64,000 nucleotides of DNA, from NCBI GenBank assembly GCA_963678375.2, contig OY782831.1, positions 124,001-188,000 of the forward strand, in the 5' to 3' direction. Shown in pieces: positions 59,999 to 64,000 of the stretch. Positions within the stretch are counted from its first letter, which is position 1; the number at the start of each line of letters is the position of its first letter. This DNA comes from JAEKNW01 sp963678375 (GTDB taxonomy: Bacteria; Cloacimonadota; Cloacimonadia; Cloacimonadales; JAFGVF01). Under the pieces are notes generated by a model. It saw nothing but the letters and a program-made list of their open reading frames with translations. It ran no database searches and was not told where the DNA came from. Both the position numbers and the translations under genes were made by a program.

Positions 59999-61789
59999 AT
60001 GCTCGATTTATTAGCAGGAAAAAGAAGAAGTCATTTTGCAACAGAATTAAATATAAGTAATAGCGGTGAGAATGTAACTCTCATGGGCTGGGTTCATCGC
60101 CGAAGAGATCTTGGAGGATTAATCTTTATTGATTTAAGAGATCATTCAGGAATAATTCAAATAGTATTTAATCCAGACAATGAAAAAGTTATAACTAAGG
60201 CACATAAATTAAGAAATGAGTATGTAATTGCTGTTTCTGGGGTAATTACTAAAAGAGATAAATCAAACCCTAACTTAGAAACAGGTGAGATTGAAGTAAT
60301 TGCTGAAGATTTAGATTTATTAAATGTATCAGAACCACTTCCAGTTCAAGTTAATGAAAATCAAATTGCAGATGAAGATTTACGTTTAGAGTATAGATTC
60401 TTAGATCTTAGAAGAAAAGTCCTAAATAAAAATATTATTCTAAGACATAAAATTATCTGGAAGATAAGAGAGTTCCTTAGTAGTCGTGGGTTCTTCGAAA
60501 TAGAAACACCTATTCTAATGAAATCCACACCTGAGGGTGCAAGAGACTATCTAGTTCCTTCAAGAGTTCATCCTGGTAATTTCTTTGCCTTACCACAATC
60601 TCCACAAATCTATAAACAACTCTTGATGATTTCTGGTTTTGATCGTTATTTTCAAATAGCTAGATGTTTTAGAGATGAAGATTTGCGTGCTGATAGACAA
60701 CCTGAATTTACTCAGCTTGATATGGAAATGTCATTTGTTACTCAAGATGAAATATTCGAAATTAATGAAGAGTTATTTAAATACATCTTTAAAGAAGCTA
60801 TTGATATTGATATAGAAATTCCATTTAAACGTATCCCCTACCAAGAATCTATGGACAAATATGGTTGTGATAAGCCTGATTTAAGATTTGGAATGGAAAT
60901 CACTAATTTGTCAGAAATCCTAGCAAACTCAGATTTCAAAGTATTTCAAAATGCTTTTGCTAATAGAGGATCTGTCAGATGTATTGTAGCGCCAGCATGT
61001 GCTTCTTACTCAAGAAAAATGATAGATAACCTTACAAACATAGCCAAGCATTTGGGAGCTCAGGGTTTACCTTTCTGTAAAGTAACTGATAATGGTTTAG
61101 ATGCAGGTATAACTAAATTCTTATCTGAAGAAGAAAAAAAGAAGATTTTAAAACTAACCAAGGCTGAGCCTGGTGATCTGATTCTCTTCGGAGCAGATAA
61201 AAACACCACTGTTTATAAAGTTCTTGCAGGTTTAAGAAATCATTTTGGTAAAGAGTTAGAGTTATATAATCCGAAAGAGTTTAATTTCTGTTGGATCACA
61301 GACTTCCCAATGTTTGAATATGATGAAGAAGCTGACAAATGGGAAACCATGCATCATATGTTTACTATGCCAAAAGAAGAACATCTTCCTTATTTTGATG
61401 ATCCAAGCAAAATTGGGCAAATACAAGGTCAGTTATATGATTTAGTTTGTAACGGTATGGAACTTTCTTCTGGCTCAATTCGTTGTCATCTTGCAGATAT
61501 TCAACAAAAGATATTTAATATTGCTGGCTTTGACCAGGAAGAAATAGAAAAGAGATTTGGCTTCTTTGTTAAAGCTCTTAAATATGGAACTCCTCCTCAT
61601 GGCGGTATTGCTCCAGGTATTGATAGACTTGTTATGATTATGACTGGTGCCGATTCAATCAGAGATGTAATTGCTTTCCCGAAAACCTTGAAAGCAGTTG
61701 ATTTGATGAGTCAGGCTCCTTCTCGAGTTGATCAAAGACAATTAGAAGAATTAGCTATTAAAATAGATATTAAAAATCAAGAGAAATAA
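59999..61789 (+). CDS. aspS: Aspartyl-tRNA synthetase
   Basis: 596 residues, bacterial-type AspRS: OB-fold (LMGWVHRRRDLGGLIFIDLR), class II motif 1 FFEIETPILMKSTPEGARDY, motif 2 FRDEDLRADRQPEFTQLDME, a GAD-type insertion in the middle and motif 3 GIAPGIDRLVMIMTG. ATG 59999 follows AGAGGAG by 6 nt and is preferred over an in-frame GTG at 59966. Length is normal (E. coli 590). It may be discriminating because a separate AsnRS exists in the window. Confidence 0.96.
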   Translation: MLDLLAGKRRSHFATELNISNSGENVTLMGWVHRRRDLGGLIFIDLRDHSGIIQIVFNPDNEKVITKAHKLRNEYVIAVSGVITKRDKSNPNLETGEIEVIAEDLDLLNVSEPLPVQVNENQIADEDLRLEYRFLDLRRKVLNKNIILRHKIIWKIREFLSSRGFFEIETPILMKSTPEGARDYLVPSRVHPGNFFALPQSPQIYKQLLMISGFDRYFQIARCFRDEDLRADRQPEFTQLDMEMSFVTQDEIFEINEELFKYIFKEAIDIDIEIPFKRIPYQESMDKYGCDKPDLRFGMEITNLSEILANSDFKVFQNAFANRGSVRCIVAPACASYSRKMIDNLTNIAKHLGAQGLPFCKVTDNGLDAGITKFLSEEEKKKILKLTKAEPGDLILFGADKNTTVYKVLAGLRNHFGKELELYNPKEFNFCWITDFPMFEYDEEADKWETMHHMFTMPKEEHLPYFDDPSKIGQIQGQLYDLVCNGMELSSGSIRCHLADIQQKIFNIAGFDQEEIEKRFGFFVKALKYGTPPHGGIAPGIDRLVMIMTGADSIRDVIAFPKTLKAVDLMSQAPSRVDQRQLEELAIKIDIKNQEK

Positions 61790-61796
61790 TAGAGTT

Positions 61797-61821
61797 ACCC
61801 TCTTGTCTTTAATCAGAGGGT
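61797..61821 (+). terminator. Hairpin after aspS
   Basis: ACCCTCT (61797-61803) pairs with AGAGGGT (61815-61821). It lies just beyond the aspS stop. Stem is short and there is no U-tract, so termination is partial at best. Confidence 0.45.
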
Positions 61822-61844
61822 TATCACTTTGCTAGGAGTATAGA

Positions 61845-62438
61845 TTGAATAGATTTAATATTGTAGTTTTGACTTCAGGGAAAAGTAGAGGTTCTAACCT
61901 GCTAGCTATTGCTAACTATATTAAAAAAAAGAGGCTTCCAATAAGTATTCAAGCTGTTATTGTTACAAGCAAAAAAGCTCCAGTTATTGAAAGATGCAAC
62001 CTGCTTGATATCCCTGTTGAATTCATAAGTTGCAAGGACATGGATCAATATCAAGAGCAACTTTCTGATTTTGTAAAAACTAAGAAGATCCATCTTATTG
62101 TTCTTGCAGGATTTATGAAGTTATTGCGGGAAGATTTCATTGCAAATATTAAAATACCTATCATAAATATTCATCCTGCTCTTTTACCAAAATATGGAGG
62201 TAAGGGGATGTATGGGATGAATGTCCATAAAGAAGTTTACGAAAATCAAGAACACTTCTCTGGAATTACCATTCATAAAGTCAATGCCCATTATGACCAG
62301 GGTCAGATTATTTTTCAACAAAGAATAAGAGTACATCGTTCAAAAAGCCCTGAGATTATTGCTCGCAAAGTTTTAAAACAAGAACATAAATATTATGGTA
62401 GAGTAATCTACCGATTCTTAAAAGAATATTATGAATAA
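61845..62438 (+). CDS. purN: Phosphoribosylglycinamide formyltransferase (PurN)
   Basis: 197 residues, folate-dependent GAR transformylase of purine synthesis. Visible motifs: SGKSRGSNLLAI (phosphate loop), NIHPALLPKYGGKGMYG (catalytic Asn-x-His) and HYDQGQII (catalytic Asp). Start codon is TTG at 61845, six bases after AGGAG, giving a normal N-terminus (MNRFNIVVLTSG). Its end overlaps mtaB by 8 nt. Confidence 0.93.
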   Translation: MNRFNIVVLTSGKSRGSNLLAIANYIKKKRLPISIQAVIVTSKKAPVIERCNLLDIPVEFISCKDMDQYQEQLSDFVKTKKIHLIVLAGFMKLLREDFIANIKIPIINIHPALLPKYGGKGMYGMNVHKEVYENQEHFSGITIHKVNAHYDQGQIIFQQRIRVHRSKSPEIIARKVLKQEHKYYGRVIYRFLKEYYE

Positions 62439-63726
62439 AATTGCTATAGCAACTTTTGGTTGTAAAATTAATCAATATGAATCAGCTGGAATAATAGCCC
62501 AGTTTGAAGAAAACGGTTTCCAGCATGTGTCCTACAATCAAGATGCTGATGTATATGTAGTAAATTCATGTACTGTAACTAATAGAACAGACTTTAAGTC
62601 TAGAAATGCTATTAGAAAAGCTTTGAAGAAAAAAGAACTCAATCCCAAGATTAGTGTAATAATTACTGGTTGTTTTGTCCAGCGGAATAAAGATGAAATA
62701 CTAAAACTTGGAGACATTGACATCATTGTTGATAATCAACATAAACACATAATTTACGACCTTTACTTGGCACAAGAAAGTTCATTTGATGATATAATGA
62801 AGTTTAAAGATTTCAGTGAAATGAAAGCTACAGAGATGTATGATAGGTCTCGAGCCTTTGTTAAAATTCAAGATGGTTGTAATTTCTTCTGCACTTATTG
62901 TGCTATTCCTTACGCTCGGGGTTATTCAAGAAGTAGGAAGAAAGAAGATGTACTAGACCAGATATTAATTCTAGTCAACAATGGTTATCATGAAGTTGTC
63001 TTAGGTGGAATTAACATGGGGCTATATGGTAAAGACCTTTATGAGAATTACCAACTTGCCGATTTACTGTTTGATATAGAGAATATTGAAGGACTTGACA
63101 ACATTAGACTTTCTTCAATAGAACCTCAATTATTTACTAGCGACATGCTATCCTTCTTTAAACAAAGTAAAAAGATAACACCTCATTTCCATATTCCTCT
63201 CCAAAGTGGCTCAGACTCAATTCTTAAAGCAATGAATCGTCATTATTCAACTGACGAATTTAGATCTACCATAAACACTTTAAGAGAAATCTTCCCTTAT
63301 GCAGCTTTTGGTATTGATGTAATAGTCGGTTTCCCAGGAGAATCTGAAGAACTCTTTCAAGAAACTTACGATTTCCTTGCCTCATTACCAATTACCTACC
63401 TCCATGTCTTTACCTATTCTAGACGAAAAGGAACACCTGCTGATAAAATGAAGAATCAAATTAATGGGAAAATAAAAAAAGAAAGAACCAATAAACTGAT
63501 AGACTTATCTAAAGCTCTGACAGATAAATATATAGAAAAAATTCTTCATGATAAAATCCTCTTATCAGCAATTGTAGAAGAGCAAAATGATGACTTGTGG
63601 ACATCTCTATCTGATCATTTTGTCAGAATTTATTATCAGGGCAATAATCTCAAGAAAAAAGAGAAAATAAAGGTTAAACCTCTCAGTAGATTTAAAGAAG
63701 GATTAAAGGTAGAAATAATTGATTGA
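62431..63726 (+). CDS. mtaB: tRNA t6A37 methylthiotransferase MtaB
   Basis: 431 residues, radical-SAM enzyme adding a methylthio group to t6A37 of tRNA. N-terminal MTTase cluster Cys positions are in ATFGCKINQYES, NSCTVT and TGCFVQ; the radical-SAM motif is DGCNFFCTYCAIPYARG. A TRAM-like C-terminal domain ends the protein (~370-431). Features fit MtaB rather than MiaB (CKINQYE). It overlaps purN and the following ABC gene. Confidence 0.93.
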   Translation: MNKIAIATFGCKINQYESAGIIAQFEENGFQHVSYNQDADVYVVNSCTVTNRTDFKSRNAIRKALKKKELNPKISVIITGCFVQRNKDEILKLGDIDIIVDNQHKHIIYDLYLAQESSFDDIMKFKDFSEMKATEMYDRSRAFVKIQDGCNFFCTYCAIPYARGYSRSRKKEDVLDQILILVNNGYHEVVLGGINMGLYGKDLYENYQLADLLFDIENIEGLDNIRLSSIEPQLFTSDMLSFFKQSKKITPHFHIPLQSGSDSILKAMNRHYSTDEFRSTINTLREIFPYAAFGIDVIVGFPGESEELFQETYDFLASLPITYLHVFTYSRRKGTPADKMKNQINGKIKKERTNKLIDLSKALTDKYIEKILHDKILLSAIVEEQNDDLWTSLSDHFVRIYYQGNNLKKKEKIKVKPLSRFKEGLKVEIID

Positions 63727-64000
63727 AATAAAGAACTTTAATATTGCTTTTGAAGATAATCCGGTACTTACAGATATTAATATTGAAATTCCAGAAAACA
63801 AATTTACAGTTATATTAGGTCACAGTGGGTCAGGTAAAAGTGTCTTAATTAAATCTATCATAGGTTTATTTAAACACTTTTCAGGTCAGATTGAGTTGGA
63901 TAATAAACTAGTAAATTATCATGATAATGATGAGATATATCAGCTTCGTAAGCGTGTTGGGATGTTATTTCAATCTGGAGCATTATTTGATTCAATGGAT
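63719..64000 (+). CDS. MlaF-like ABC ATPase, 3' end outside window
   Basis: 94 codons visible, TTG start at 63719 behind AAAGG (9-nt gap), overlapping the mtaB stop by 8 nt. Walker A is ILGHSGSGKSVLIKSI and the Q-loop reads VGMLFQSGALFDSM, both characteristic of MlaF/Mkl-type ATPases that drive phospholipid trafficking at the outer membrane. The remaining ~150 residues lie beyond base 64000. Confidence 0.85.
   Translation, partial: MIEIKNFNIAFEDNPVLTDINIEIPENKFTVILGHSGSGKSVLIKSIIGLFKHFSGQIELDNKLVNYHDNDEIYQLRKRVGMLFQSGALFDSMD

Noticed and set aside
1..64000. CRISPR array
   Set aside because: I found no run of evenly spaced direct repeats; the repeats seen are single palindromes far apart.
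1..64000. tRNA or rRNA genes
   Set aside because: No TTCGAATC-type T-loop with an acceptor stem and no rRNA-like stretch was noticed; a tRNAscan run would be decisive.

Overview
The window is AT-rich bacterial DNA, densely packed with genes, and most probably comes from an anaerobe of the Cloacimonadota (Cloacimonetes) or a close FCB-group relative. This is inferred from three things: a type IX-style C-terminal sorting domain on a secreted beta-helix protein; ferredoxin-linked amino-acid and 2-oxoacid oxidation enzymes; and central-metabolism genes (PPDK, PFK, Pgi, PTS EI and HPr, HPr kinase) with no respiratory genes and no PTS permease. I see no rRNA, tRNA or CRISPR array.

Layout. 1-5101: folE2 (cut by the window edge), apbE, ppdK and a Cys-rich DUF3795 gene, all on the minus strand. 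5631-8794: a plus-strand run of a small ORF, a methyltransferase, an Eis-like acetyltransferase and a Xer recombinase. 8801-15196: a thiamine-binding protein, a two-gene flavin/Fe-S amine dehydrogenase (minus) and, divergent from it, a two-gene 2-oxoacid:ferredoxin oxidoreductase (plus). 15482-25103: three large exported proteins (papain-like protease with PPC domains, a 1354-aa multidomain adhesin-like protein, and a beta-helix/cohesin/dockerin/sorting-domain protein). 25826-32115: a type I restriction-modification operon (hsdR, a GIY-YIG gene, an hsdM-hsdS fusion, a HEPN-motif gene) followed by a broken coupled ORF that runs into a highly structured, comparatively GC-rich element. 32588-46375: a long minus-strand housekeeping block, lptB-rpoN-lpd-lipA-hpf-hprK-ptsH-ptsI-pgi-DUF4954-ykvA-rdgB-manB. 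46873-55993: another tight minus-strand operon running from a Gx transporter and PBP1A through GT2, a GlmU-like protein, RicT, RlmN and DeoC to a tandem ThyX, ending in a strong terminator. 56056-58936: asnS and pfkA (minus). 59045-64000: polysaccharide deacetylase, aspS, purN, mtaB and an MlaF-like ATPase cut by the window edge (plus).

How the genes fit together. The flavin/Fe-S dehydrogenase and the 2-oxoacid:ferredoxin oxidoreductase share a divergent promoter region and could act in sequence on amino-acid substrates, delivering electrons to ferredoxin. PPDK, PFK and Pgi belong to glycolysis/gluconeogenesis. HPr, EI and HPr kinase next to rpoN and hpf look like a regulatory rather than a transporting PTS.

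The least expected material lies between and around genes. (1) A dispersed ~62-nt palindrome occurs four times, at 5315, 25468, 46689 and 57745, always in long gene-poor spacers. (2) A second hairpin family, with compensatory base changes, occurs at both sides of the restriction island (25332-25364 and 32441-32473, inverted). (3) Two decayed genes lie at 32112-32416 and 57475-57752. (4) The restriction operon carries two accessory nuclease-like genes.
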